This document shows, piece after piece, positions 41,972-50,726 of a DNA stretch of 64,000 nucleotides. Each line of letters starts with the position of its first letter. The stretch's first letter is position 1. A program made the position numbers and the translations under genes. The notes beneath the pieces are model-generated. The model saw only the letters and a list, made by a program, of their open reading frames with translations, had not been told where the DNA came from and made no database searches. The DNA lies in contig NZ_BJUB01000013.1 in NCBI RefSeq assembly GCF_007989805.1, positions 1 through 64,000 on the forward strand. The letters are read 5' to 3'. Origin of the DNA: Cellulomonas xylanilytica (GTDB taxonomy: Bacteria; Actinomycetota; Actinomycetes; Actinomycetales; Cellulomonadaceae).

Positions 41972-42454
41972 GTGAGCCGAGGCGAGCGACCACACTTCGG
42001 CATGGACAGCGCCGCTCCAGACTGGGACGCCATCGACTTCCCGGCTGCCCGCGCCACAGCAGCCGACCCGAGCACGGCGGACCTCGTCGCCGGCGACCGA
42101 ACCGCGGGGTGTGCCCTCTCGCTGGTCGCCGACAGGGCCACGGGCTGGCTGGTCGTCGTCATCGCACACCCGGTCACCGGAGAGACTTTCGTCCCCCAGG
42201 TGGTCAACCGGCATGACCACACGCGCATGCGCGGATCGGTAGACGCTGCGTACGGCCGAGGGCCGCGGCTGCACTACGCCCTCGCGTGCGCTCCTGGGAT
42301 CCGAGGCCTGCGAGCTCGGGTTCCCGGCGGGACGTGGCGCGTCCGGCTCGTCGCACCCTCGGGCTGGGCCGCGATCTGTCTCGCACTCGAGGACGTCACC
42401 CTGCCGCTCGAGGTCGCCGTCCTCGAGGATGACGCCTGGGTCGAGCTGGACTAG
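41972..42454 (+). CDS. hypothetical protein (160 aa)
   Basis: A soluble protein with no recognised domain. Translation may begin at GTG 41972 or at ATG 42002 (MDSAAPDWDAIDF); neither has a convincing ribosome site. The body is predicted beta-rich (GCALSLVADRATGWLVVVIA; RGLRARVPGGTWRVRLV; LPLEVAVLEDDAWVEL), perhaps a small sandwich domain. Coding-type codon bias and a clear stop near the convergent CDF gene support a real gene. It is divergent from the 368-aa unknown. Confidence 0.55.
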   Translation: MSRGERPHFGMDSAAPDWDAIDFPAARATAADPSTADLVAGDRTAGCALSLVADRATGWLVVVIAHPVTGETFVPQVVNRHDHTRMRGSVDAAYGRGPRLHYALACAPGIRGLRARVPGGTWRVRLVAPSGWAAICLALEDVTLPLEVAVLEDDAWVELD

Positions 42455-42534
42455 TGAGACCCACCCGTTCGGCCTGGCCGACCTCTCGCGAGCCGACCAA
42501 GGCCGCGCGACGCACCTGGTGTCCAGGTGCGCGG

Positions 42535-43242
42535 TCAGTCGTCGCAGCAGCCGTCGTCGCAGTGCTGGTCGTCGCAGTGCGCCTTGTCGCCGCCGACGAG
42601 CTGGGAGACCGGTGTGCAGCACGCCTCGCCCTTCCAGGCCTCGATCCCCTCGCGGATCGCGAACGCGGCGATCACCACAGCGGCGATGGGGTCGGCCCAC
42701 CACCAGCCCAGCGTGCTGTTCAGCACGAGGCCGACGAGCAGGACTGCGGACAGGTAGGTGCAGATGAGGGTCTGCTGGGAGTCGGCGACCGCGGAGGCGG
42801 ACCCGAGCTCACGCCCGGTCCGGCGCTCGAACCAGGAGAGGACCGGCATCACGGCGAGGCTGACTGCGGCCAGGATGATCCCGACGGTGGAGTGCTCCGG
42901 CTCGGTCGCGTTCAGCAGCGTGCGGGTCGCGTCGACGGTGACGAACGCCGCCAGGCCGAAGAAGGACAGCGCGATGGTCCGCATCGCGGCGCGCTCCCGG
43001 GTGTGCGGGTTCGGGGCGGAGAACTGCCACGCGATCGCAGCCGCGGACAGCACCTCCACGATCGAGTCCAGCCCGAACCCGATCAGCGCCGACGAGGAGG
43101 CGAGCCGGCCCGCCACCAGGGCGATGACAGCCTCGATGACGTTGTAAGCGATGGTCGCGGCCACGACCCAGCGGATCCGCCGCTCGAGCAGGGCGCGACG
43201 GTCCGGTGCCAAGGGACGGGGACCGATCGAGATGCTGCTCAT
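42535..43242 (-). CDS. cation diffusion facilitator-type metal exporter
   Basis: A 235-residue membrane protein with five to six hydrophobic segments and a metal-site helix FGLDSIVEVLSAAAIAW, coupled by ATGA overlap to a CmtR-type sensor. It lacks the long C-terminal cytoplasmic domain of classical CDFs and ends instead in a Cys/His/Asp-rich tail (CCTPVSQLVGG, then AHCDDQHCDDGCCDD). The tail could collect metal ions for export. With the CmtR partner, Cd(II), Pb(II) or Zn(II) is the likely substrate. Direction and specificity are inferred. Confidence 0.88.
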   Translation of the reverse strand: MSSISIGPRPLAPDRRALLERRIRWVVAATIAYNVIEAVIALVAGRLASSSALIGFGLDSIVEVLSAAAIAWQFSAPNPHTRERAAMRTIALSFFGLAAFVTVDATRTLLNATEPEHSTVGIILAAVSLAVMPVLSWFERRTGRELGSASAVADSQQTLICTYLSAVLLVGLVLNSTLGWWWADPIAAVVIAAFAIREGIEAWKGEACCTPVSQLVGGDKAHCDDQHCDDGCCDD

Positions 43243-43568
43243 GCGCAGCTGCAGTCCGGGCCGCAGCACGTCGGGTCGACTGCGAGCACCAGCTGCAGCA
43301 GGTCACCGAGCCCGGACGCCAGGTGCGGGTCCGCCAGCCGGTACCACGTCCGCCGGCCGTCCGGGATCGACTCGACCAGGCCACAGCCGCGCAGGCAGGC
43401 AAGCTGGTTCGACATCACCTGCCGTGAGACGCCCAGCGCGTCCGCCAGGTCCGACGGGTACGCCGGAGCCTCCCGAAGAGTCAGCAAGATCCGGGTGCGC
43501 GTCTCGTCGGACAGGGCGTGACCCAGTCGGGCGAGTGCAGAGGTGTGCGTGAGCGTGGCCGTCTCCAT
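43239..43568 (-). CDS. cmtR: CmtR-type ArsR/SmtB metal sensor repressor
   Basis: A 109-residue winged-helix repressor closely resembling Mycobacterium tuberculosis CmtR: the recognition region has SNQLACLRGCGLV, with the two Cys spaced four apart as in CmtR Cys57/Cys61, and the C-terminal region (GLGDLLQLVLAVDPTCC) aligns with the segment holding Cys102. It ends in an extra Cys cluster (CCGPDCSCA). CmtR binds Cd(II)/Pb(II) and then releases DNA. The start at 43568 follows a TACGGT box at 7 bases. It is co-transcribed with the CDF exporter. Confidence 0.9.
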   Translation of the reverse strand: METATLTHTSALARLGHALSDETRTRILLTLREAPAYPSDLADALGVSRQVMSNQLACLRGCGLVESIPDGRRTWYRLADPHLASGLGDLLQLVLAVDPTCCGPDCSCA

Positions 43569-43575
43569 GAGCGCG

Positions 43576-43602
43576 ACCGTACATGACACGCTGTATTCAG
43601 CG
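43576..43602 (-). promoter_or_regulatory. cmtR promoter with palindromic operator
   Basis: On the minus strand a -10 TACGGT (43576-43581) is preceded by the perfect palindrome CGCTG-AATA-CAGCG (43589-43602), which lies in the -35/-10 spacer, a suitable repressor site. Confidence 0.55.
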
Positions 43603-43727
43603 GAAGGTGTACTTGCCCGTCGCTCGAGCGCTCGGTTCCCCCAGCAACCGATCCACGTACCGGTGGGCAGCCACAGGAGGAGTGGGCACCGTGCAGGGCG
43701 TCGAGCGCACCGTCACGGCCGTGTACG

Positions 43728-43733
43728 TACTGT
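43728..43733 (+). promoter_or_regulatory. -10 box TACTGT, leaderless start
   Basis: TACTGT lies 6 bases before ATG 43740 with no ribosome site. Confidence 0.5.
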
Positions 43734-43739
43734 CGGGGC

Positions 43740-44282
43740 ATGGCAGAGCTTGGGCGCGTCACGTGGCCACCCGGACCGATCGCCACCGATCGACTCCTGC
43801 TCCGGCCGCCGGAGGCGCGCGATCGCGCGGCCTTCGTCGAGCTGTACACATCACCCGACGTCGGGACCTACGCGGGCGGAGCACGATCGCGTGAGGCGGT
43901 CGAACGCGCGCTCCCAGCGGCTCCGCAGGGGCGTCCCGGTCATTTCGTGATCGACGTCGACGGAGCAATGGTCGGCATCGTTCAGCTCGAACGCCGCGAC
44001 GTCGACTACGAGGTTCGCCAGGCGGCGGGCAACGTGGACCTCGGGTACCTCCTTCTCCCGGAGGCATGGGGACGGGGATACGCCACCGAAGCGTGCGACG
44101 CCGCACTCAGCTGGTTGGCCGGCGCACTTCCCGGTGAAGCCGTCGTGCTCGTCACCCAGAGCGCGAACGCGCCGTCGATGCGCCTGGCAGCGAGGCTGGG
44201 GTTCGTCGAGGTCGAGCGGTTCGAGGCATACGACGCCGAGCAGTGGTTCGGCAGGTGGACACCGCCGACAGCGACCGGCTGA
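43740..44282 (+). CDS. GNAT-family N-acetyltransferase (RimJ/RimL type)
   Basis: A 180-residue acetyltransferase with the RimJ/RimL-type opening (IATDRLLLRPPEARDRAAFVEL), the acetyl-CoA loop PEAWGRGYATEA (Q/RxxGxG/A motif) and the C-terminal NAPSMRLAARLGFVEVERF. It acetylates an amine or a protein N-terminus; the substrate is unknown. It starts leaderless and is divergent from cmtR. Confidence 0.92.
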   Translation: MAELGRVTWPPGPIATDRLLLRPPEARDRAAFVELYTSPDVGTYAGGARSREAVERALPAAPQGRPGHFVIDVDGAMVGIVQLERRDVDYEVRQAAGNVDLGYLLLPEAWGRGYATEACDAALSWLAGALPGEAVVLVTQSANAPSMRLAARLGFVEVERFEAYDAEQWFGRWTPPTATG

Positions 44283-44340
44283 GTCCCTCGAGGCCCTTCT
44301 CCAACTAGCGGTCGTCGTGACCGTGGGCCATGATCCGGGT

Positions 44341-44360
44341 GCTTCCGAATCACCGGAAGC
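44341..44360. repeat. inverted repeat, possible terminator
   Basis: A 7-bp perfect stem (GCTTCCG / CGGAAGC) with a 6-base loop lies 58 bases after the acetyltransferase stop and 48 before the next small gene. Confidence 0.4.
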
Positions 44361-44407
44361 ATCACCCCTTCCGGCAGGCTCGCCGGACCCCTTCCCCTGG
44401 AGTGCCC

Positions 44408-44611
44408 ATGCTCGCGCTCGTCGCTGCCGCGATCTTCGCCCTCGCCCTGCTCCTCGACCTCGTCGAGGCGAACGTCGGGGACGCTCTGACCCCCCAGACG
44501 CTGATGTTCGCCGGTCTGTTCTTCCTCGCGCTGCACCTGGGAGGAGTCGGCGGATCGTCGCCGGTGAACGGCGGCTGGCGGGGGCGTGGGGGGAGTTCGC
44601 GCCGGCGGTAG
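44408..44611 (+). CDS. small membrane protein (67 aa)
   Basis: A 67-residue protein with two hydrophobic helices (about 2-20, LALVAAAIFALALLLDLVE, and 30-48, LTPQTLMFAGLFFLALHLG) and a Gly/Arg-rich tail. ATG 44408 is chosen because upstream in-frame sequence (about 26 codons) is not membrane-like and overlaps the inverted repeat. Similar two-helix proteins are common in actinobacteria; function unknown. Confidence 0.6.
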   Translation: MLALVAAAIFALALLLDLVEANVGDALTPQTLMFAGLFFLALHLGGVGGSSPVNGGWRGRGGSSRRR

Positions 44612-44857
44612 GGGCTCGTACCACGTCCTGCAGAATCTCGTCCGCATCCACGTCGGGACACCTCCGGCGCGCGACAGCGTGGCTGCGATCAAGCGTCGTC
44701 CTCTGACGGATCGGGTCGAGAACTGAGCCGGCGGGCACAGCAGGGCCGCCTGTACGGCCAGCGGTCGCAGTCTCGGTGCTGTGCGCGTCGACCGACAGGG
44801 ATGTCGAATGACCGGTACGGGCACTCGGGCCCGCCAGGCAAACGACAGAGTGTGTCC

Positions 44858-45295
44858 ATGAGCGGCTGGAGCACGATCACGACGGGTGTTGTCGAGCTGC
44901 CGGACGGACGCCGCGTCCGCGGGCGGGCTTTGGCTGCCGGGCCGCCGGCGGGGCCGGAGCTGCCCGACTTCGGGCTCTATCTCACCGCTACGCCGCACCA
45001 CGAGGAGGGTTGGGAGTCGCGCTGGGTCTGCTGGCCCGACTTCCGCCTGCCGCGCTCGCCCTCGGATGCGCTTGCCGCGATCGCGGACGCCTACGAGCGC
45101 TCGGCCTCGTCGAAGGTCGAGATCGGCTGCGATGGCGGCACCGGCCGGACTGGCACGGCGATCGCTCTCCTCGCCCGCTACGCGGGGGTGCCGGAGCGGG
45201 ACGCAGTCCGGTGGGTGCGCGCCAACTACCGACCACAAGCGGTTGAGACGCCCTGGCAGCGCCGTTTCGTCCGTAGCGCCGCTCTCTCCCGATGA
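44858..45295 (+). CDS. small protein tyrosine phosphatase-like protein
   Basis: A 145-residue protein with both PTP hallmarks: the phosphate-binding loop CDGGTGRTG (CX5R; C91 and R97) and, upstream, WPDFRLP (residues 59-65), which matches the WPD loop carrying the general acid D61. Length is near the minimum for the dual-specificity fold. The N-terminal region (GVVELPDGRRVRGRAL) is beta-rich. It is probably cytoplasmic. ATG 44858 has only a weak AGAG upstream. The target is unknown. It stands alone between unrelated genes. Confidence 0.82.
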   Translation: MSGWSTITTGVVELPDGRRVRGRALAAGPPAGPELPDFGLYLTATPHHEEGWESRWVCWPDFRLPRSPSDALAAIADAYERSASSKVEIGCDGGTGRTGTAIALLARYAGVPERDAVRWVRANYRPQAVETPWQRRFVRSAALSR

Positions 45296-45363
45296 CGGCG
45301 GTCGTCCATCGGGCACACATCGGAGGCGGCAACGGAAACAACGCAACCTGATTCTCGAGTTGT

Positions 45364-45391
45364 CTTGCACCTCGCATTGTCGAGATGCAAG
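45364..45391. repeat. 28-bp inverted repeat
   Basis: Arms CTTGCACCTCG and CGAGATGCAAG (one mismatch) flank CATTGT in an unusually AT-richer gap between convergent genes. The segment TGTCGAGATGCA is shared with 40532-40543. Confidence 0.4.
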
Positions 45392-45445
45392 ATGTCTCAA
45401 CAAATCGGCCTGGATACTCTGCCTACCCGACCCGTCCTGGCGCGC

Positions 45446-45628
45446 CTAGGGCGTGAGGCGACGCTTCACCATGCTGGCCGCGGCAAACCCGAGGAGCAGA
45501 GCCGGCCCAGCCATGGCCGCGAAGAAGGCAAGATCATCGAGACTGAAGGCCGCCGCGACAAGGAATCCGCCAATACAGCCGACGGTGCCTCCGACCACGG
45601 CAGCCAGAGGTGGAAGCCATTCCTTCAC
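45446..45628 (-). CDS. small membrane protein (60 aa)
   Basis: A 60-residue protein starting at GTG 45628 after AGAGGA. Two hydrophobic helices (about 6-28, PPLAAVVGGTVGCIGGFLVA, and 34-52, FFAAMAGPALLLGFAAAS) end in MVKRRLTP. It has the look of a small integral membrane protein. No family is recognised. The GTG start and modest ribosome site make the call moderate. Confidence 0.5.
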   Translation of the reverse strand: MKEWLPPLAAVVGGTVGCIGGFLVAAAFSLDDLAFFAAMAGPALLLGFAAASMVKRRLTP

Positions 45629-46357
45629 GATGCATCCTCTCTCCGCCGACGGCCAGGCGCACTCGGTGACCGCCTGGGGCGCCGCGCGTCGTGCTGCCGG
45701 CAACCGACGCCAGCGTGACTGACCCGTCGGGCACAGCGTCGGCGGAGCCGAGCACAACGCTCAGGTCGGGGCAATCTGTCGCGCGCATCTCGACACTCGC
45801 ATCTCGACAGGAGAGGCGTCGTGGTGGTGTCGAGCTACGGCGTGCATTCCCGGCTCCCCTGCAGGCTACGTCCGTCGACAGGGCGTCCACAGCGACGTTC
45901 GGTCGACGTACGGCACAGCAGCCCGAGGGGGGTCTTCGCCGCCAGCAGGGCGAAGGACGACGCAATCGACAGGGCCGACAGGGCGCTCTCGGCGGGGGTC
46001 GAGGACCAGCGTCACGGTCAGTCCCGCGCTCGTGCGGATCGGGCCGTGCGCGGTGGACGCAGGCCGCGCGGGGATGGCGCGGAGTCGCGGCGACCCGCTC
46101 GAATCCGGTCTCCACCGGCATTCATCACCATGATTCCGGCATCTCCACCGAATTCCGGACAGAATACCGTCCGCGACTCACTTCAGCCCCTCTCGGGGTG
46201 CCTCGGTGACGATCCTGTGGTGATATGAGCGCCAGCATGAACGGCGTTGCGCAGAAAAGGTGCAATTCCGGTGTCGAGTTCTTGATGTCCCGATCACGCG
46301 CTCTCCCAGAGTCGAGCGCCGTAGTCGTGCTGATCGTGCGTTCCGGGGGGGCCGCAG
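45629..46357. other. 729-bp stretch with no supported gene
   Basis: Several short frames are open on both strands, but none has a ribosome site, a recognisable domain or consistent coding character. On the minus strand around 45940-46060, TM-like pieces (TVTLVLD and LSALSIASSFALLA) appear in different frames, as if a small membrane-protein gene had decayed. The promoter of the pilus operon probably lies in the last 150 bases, which are noticeably less GC-rich. Confidence 0.45.
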
Positions 46358-49300
46358 TTGTTCTTTCGCTTGACCAGCGGCGCTCGTCGCGATGCGATCC
46401 GCCGTATCGGGATGACTGCGGCCGCCACAACAACAGTCGTCGTCCTGGCACTGAGCGGCGCTGCCCCCGGAGCGGCGTCCGCGACCGTCCCGCCTACGGA
46501 CGCACCCGAGCCTTCTGCATCGTCGTCACCGGACCCGTCGCCCGCGACGCCCCCTCCAACTCCCGAGCCGACACCGCGGCCGGTCCTCGAGGATGCCGAG
46601 CAAGCGTCTCCGACCGTCACGGCACCGGCGGCGGAGCCGACTGCGTCCGAGCCGAGCGGTCCCGAGGCGCCGGCGCCGGGTGAGAGCTCTCGCCAGGCGA
46701 CGTCCGCCCTGGCGGCGGCCTCCGACGTCTCGGTCCTCGCCGCGGGCGTCCCCGAAGCGCCCGCCCAGCTCTGGCTCGAGGACTTCGAGGGGAGCGCGAC
46801 GCCGGCGCAGCTCGGCACCTACGCCTCCAACCGGTACACCGCGGCGGCCTTCTGGCTGAGCTACACCAACTGCAACGGCGTGATCGTGAACTACACGGCG
46901 ACGTTCCCGGCGACCGGCTTCTGCGGCGCCGCGACCGACGTCGTGCCCCGTAACCAGGTGCGACGCATGGCCGACGTCCTCGGCCAGTACCGCCTCGGCG
47001 TGGTCGGCGGCACCACCAACACCACACCGGTCAACGGCTCCACCTCGGGTGCTTCCGGGTCCCAGGCGAACCGGGCCGTCGCCGCGCTGACGATGACGGG
47101 TGGCACGACGACGGCGAACCAGACGCTCATCGAGTCCGCAGCCGCCGTCGGCCTGACCGCCACCGCCGACCGCTACTACGCGGCGTCCGTCGACGTCGCG
47201 GAGGACTCGTGCTCGGCCCGGCCGGGCGGGGTCAACAACAACTCGCGGCTCGACGTCGCCCTGGTCGTCGGGACGACCGTGTCACCCCTCACCGCGGCGC
47301 CGGTCATCGCCTGCAACGTCACCGGCGGTCGCTACACCTCGCCCACCCTGACGGGCGGGTTCGGCACCGAGACGTCGGTGCGCGCGGGCCGGTTCTTCAC
47401 GGACAGGGCCGTCCGGCTCACCGCGACGCAGGCCGCGCAGGCGCGGATCCGCGTCAGCAACCAGATCTCCGCCTCCGACGGCAACGACGTCGCGATCGAC
47501 AACCTGCGGATCGTCGATGCGACACCGAGCCTCGACAAGGCCTTCGCGACCGACGTCGGCACGGCGGGCACGCCGACGACGCTGACGTTCACGGTCACGA
47601 ACACGGCCGAGCTGGCCGCCAAGACCGACTGGAACTTCACCGATGCCCTGCCGCAGGGTCTCGTCGTCGCCCCGACGCCGGCGGTCGGCGGCACGTGCGC
47701 CAACGTCACCGGCACGGCGTTCTCCGTGCAGGCCGGAGCCGGCGCCACCTCGGTCGTCGTCACCGGGGGCGACCTCGCGGCCAACGCGGTGAGCTGCACC
47801 ATCACCGTCAACGTGGTGGCGCCCGCCCCCGGCACGTTCGTGAACGGTCCGGCCAACGTCACGACCGTGCTCAACGCCCCCGAGAGCGCGACGTTCGTCG
47901 CCGAGGCGCCGGCTCGCATCACGATCCGGAAGAACGTGACGGGGCGAGCCACCGTCGGCGACCAGTTCCGCCTCGCTCTGAGCCTCGGTGCGACCGAGGT
48001 CGCGACGGCCACCACGACGGGGGCCACCACCGGGCTCCAGACCGCGCAGGTCGGGCCGGTCAACGTCACGCGCGGGAGCGTCTACACGATCTCCGAGACC
48101 ATCGTCTCCACGGCCACGCTGAACACCTACACGACGAGCTACCAGTGCCTGCGGGGCACGACCACGATCGCCACGGGTACCTCGATCTCGGGCCCGATCA
48201 CCGTCCCGAACGAGGCAGGCGCCGAGATCGTCTGCACCTTCACCAACACCCCGCAGACGGCGAGCCTCTACTGCGACGGCACGTACTACTACGCCGTCCG
48301 CACGGACGGGTCGATCGTGCAGGTGAGCTCCACCAGCACCGCCGCGCCGACGCAGCTCGTCGGCGCCGTGACCGGTGCGACCGACGTCAACGCCCTCGGC
48401 GTCAACGGCGACGGCACGCGCGCCATGGCCATCGACCGCACGGGCACCAACGGCGTCAACGCCGGCGGCATCATCAACTACGCCATCGTCGGCAGCGCGC
48501 TCCAGGGCACGCGCACGGCCTTCACGGGCACCCAGGGGTCCTTCCTCGACCGCACGGGTGCGTCGCTCGACGGCACGATCATCGCCGGTGCTGTCGACCC
48601 CATCAACGGGCGACTGGTGGTGGGCAAGTCGGTGGTCGGTTCGGTGCGGCTGTGGGAGTACACGCCGACCACGCTCAACAACGGCAGCCGGTTCCTCTAC
48701 CTCGGACAGGTGGCGACGGGAACCACGACCGGGGAGAACGGCGACATCTCCTTCGACGCGCAGGGCAACCTGCACGTCGTGCAGACCGCTGCCGACTCCA
48801 GCAGCGTCGGCATGTTCAGCGTCACCCGGGAGGCGCTCCTCGCCGCGTCCGGCGGCACGATCCCGGCCAGCGCCACCGTCCGCCGGGCGCTCAGCGGCAC
48901 GGACACCGGGTTCGCCCTGGCGGCGGTCAACGGCATGGCCTTCTCCCCGACCGGCGTCGTCTACCTCGGCAACGCGACGTCGGCGTACCAGTTCGACCCG
49001 GTGACGTGGGTGCGCGTGCCGAACAGCCCGCGCGCCACCATCGGCACGACGGCACCGAGCACCGCCACCGACCTTGCCGGCTGCGCGTCGCCGTCGACGA
49101 TCTCGGTCGAGAAGAACGTGGTCGGCCGGCTGAACGCCCTCGACCAGTTCCGTCTCGCTCTGTCGGGCGGGTCGCCGCTCGCCGAGTCGTCCGTCGCGAC
49201 GACGACCGGGACGGCCACGGGTGTCCAGGCCGCACGGATCGGGCCGACGCCCGTGCAGATCAACACGTCCGTCACCATCTCCGAGACCATGGCCACCGGC

Positions 49301-50638
49301 TCCGTGTCCCCGCTGACCGCCTACACCACCGTCTACGAGTGCTGGGCGGACGGGGTGCGGATCCTCACGGGGACGAGCAAGTCCGCCGCGATCACCATCC
49401 CGAACCGCCTGAGCGTCGGGGTCGCGTGCACCTTCACCAACTCGCCGGCACCGTTCGCGACCGTGCGCGTGACAAAGCTGGTCGAAGACTGGAGCGGCGG
49501 CAACCGCACGCCCACCGCCGGCTGGACGATGACGACCACAGCCACCGCCACCACCGGCAGCACCGTCAGCGTCCTCCCCGCGCGGGACCCCTCCCAGGTC
49601 ACCGGAGCGGACGGGACCGCCACCTGGCAGGTGCTCTTCGGTGGCGCGTCGCAACGCGGCCGCGTGACCGTGGCCGAGACGGCTCAGTCGGGATTCCGCT
49701 ACCAGAGCCTCGTGTGCACGGTGAACGGCACGGCCGCGAGCACCACGGTCACGACCGTCGGCAACCAGGTGCGAGGTGCGATCAACGTCGACGTCGCGCC
49801 GGGGGGCGTCGTGGAGTGCGTCTACGCCAACCGGCCGGTCGCCACGCTGTCGCTCGTCAAGAACGTCTCCTTCGGTGGCGCAGCGCCGTCGCTGTGGCAG
49901 CTCGCCGCCACGCGCAGCCTGTCCACGGCACTCGCGGGACCCAGCGGCGCCGGCGGCAGCGGCGCGGTCACCGCGGTGACCGTGTCGGCGGAGACCCCCT
50001 ACCGGCTGTCGGAGACGGGCGGCCCCGCCACCTACGTGCAGGTGGGTGGCTGGTCGTGCGTCACCGCGTCCGGAGCAGTCGTGCCGGTGACCACGGCAGG
50101 AGACGTGAGCCTGACCCGCGGGACCGACGTGACCTGCACGGTCACGAACGCGACAGCCGCACTGACCCTGCTGAAGAACGTGCAGAGCCCCTCGACGGGG
50201 TTCGTGCCGGCCACCTGGAACCTCACCGCGACGCCGGCCGCGCTGAGCGGGTTGAGCGCGACGACCGTCAGCGGTGCGGACTACGCGGCCCTCGGCAACC
50301 CGACCAGCACGATCAGCGTCCGGCCCGGGCACACCTACACCCTGAGCGAGGCGCTCGCGCAGAGCGGGGCGCGGCTCGCCTACCGGCAGCTGCGCCTCGA
50401 GGTGCGTCAGCCGGACGGCAGCTGGACCGCGGTGACGTCGCCGACCATCACGGCCCCGGCGGCCGGGCAGACCGCGGTCTACCGCTTCGTCAACGCCCCC
50501 GTCTCGCCCCCTGTGCTCCCGCTCACCGGCGGGACGAGCAGCGACGCCTTCGTCGTCGGCGGAGGGGCGCTGCTGGTGCTCGCGATCGCGATCGCCGTGT
50601 GGCAGCGACGTCGTCGCAAGGGAGGGAGCGTGATGTGA
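46358..50638 (+). CDS. very large LPXTG-anchored surface protein, probable pilus tip/adhesin
   Basis: A 1426-residue surface protein from TTG 46358 (GGGGGG upstream); ATG 46412 would shorten the signal's basic part. After the signal (about 1-42) and a Pro/Thr/Glu-rich stalk (about 43-115) come a Cys-paired lectin-like domain (about 125-390; LEDFEGSATPAQLGTY), DUF11/CnaB-like modules, a propeller-like segment (about 625-905; TDGSIVQVSS, AVDPINGRLVV, FDAQGNLHVVQ) and further CnaB-like repeats, each opening with KNV and closing in CTFTN or CTVTN. The C-terminus is LPLTG (1387-1391), a hydrophobic helix and RRRR, a sortase substrate. The major pilin and class C sortase genes follow, so it is probably the tip subunit. 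Confidence 0.9.
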   Translation: MFFRLTSGARRDAIRRIGMTAAATTTVVVLALSGAAPGAASATVPPTDAPEPSASSSPDPSPATPPPTPEPTPRPVLEDAEQASPTVTAPAAEPTASEPSGPEAPAPGESSRQATSALAAASDVSVLAAGVPEAPAQLWLEDFEGSATPAQLGTYASNRYTAAAFWLSYTNCNGVIVNYTATFPATGFCGAATDVVPRNQVRRMADVLGQYRLGVVGGTTNTTPVNGSTSGASGSQANRAVAALTMTGGTTTANQTLIESAAAVGLTATADRYYAASVDVAEDSCSARPGGVNNNSRLDVALVVGTTVSPLTAAPVIACNVTGGRYTSPTLTGGFGTETSVRAGRFFTDRAVRLTATQAAQARIRVSNQISASDGNDVAIDNLRIVDATPSLDKAFATDVGTAGTPTTLTFTVTNTAELAAKTDWNFTDALPQGLVVAPTPAVGGTCANVTGTAFSVQAGAGATSVVVTGGDLAANAVSCTITVNVVAPAPGTFVNGPANVTTVLNAPESATFVAEAPARITIRKNVTGRATVGDQFRLALSLGATEVATATTTGATTGLQTAQVGPVNVTRGSVYTISETIVSTATLNTYTTSYQCLRGTTTIATGTSISGPITVPNEAGAEIVCTFTNTPQTASLYCDGTYYYAVRTDGSIVQVSSTSTAAPTQLVGAVTGATDVNALGVNGDGTRAMAIDRTGTNGVNAGGIINYAIVGSALQGTRTAFTGTQGSFLDRTGASLDGTIIAGAVDPINGRLVVGKSVVGSVRLWEYTPTTLNNGSRFLYLGQVATGTTTGENGDISFDAQGNLHVVQTAADSSSVGMFSVTREALLAASGGTIPASATVRRALSGTDTGFALAAVNGMAFSPTGVVYLGNATSAYQFDPVTWVRVPNSPRATIGTTAPSTATDLAGCASPSTISVEKNVVGRLNALDQFRLALSGGSPLAESSVATTTGTATGVQAARIGPTPVQINTSVTISETMATGSVSPLTAYTTVYECWADGVRILTGTSKSAAITIPNRLSVGVACTFTNSPAPFATVRVTKLVEDWSGGNRTPTAGWTMTTTATATTGSTVSVLPARDPSQVTGADGTATWQVLFGGASQRGRVTVAETAQSGFRYQSLVCTVNGTAASTTVTTVGNQVRGAINVDVAPGGVVECVYANRPVATLSLVKNVSFGGAAPSLWQLAATRSLSTALAGPSGAGGSGAVTAVTVSAETPYRLSETGGPATYVQVGGWSCVTASGAVVPVTTAGDVSLTRGTDVTCTVTNATAALTLLKNVQSPSTGFVPATWNLTATPAALSGLSATTVSGADYAALGNPTSTISVRPGHTYTLSEALAQSGARLAYRQLRLEVRQPDGSWTAVTSPTITAPAAGQTAVYRFVNAPVSPPVLPLTGGTSSDAFVVGGGALLVLAIAIAVWQRRRRKGGSVM

Positions 50639-50726
50639 GCCGTTGACCACCCCACCAGCGCTTCCCCGTCCTCAGATCCGAACGACCACCCCGCAACACC
50701 ACTTCTCACCCATGGCAGGAGCCACA

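Noticed and set aside
46125-46451. Minus-strand 108-codon frame before the pilus operon
   Set aside because: No ribosome site, no domain, and it overlaps the start region of the surface protein.
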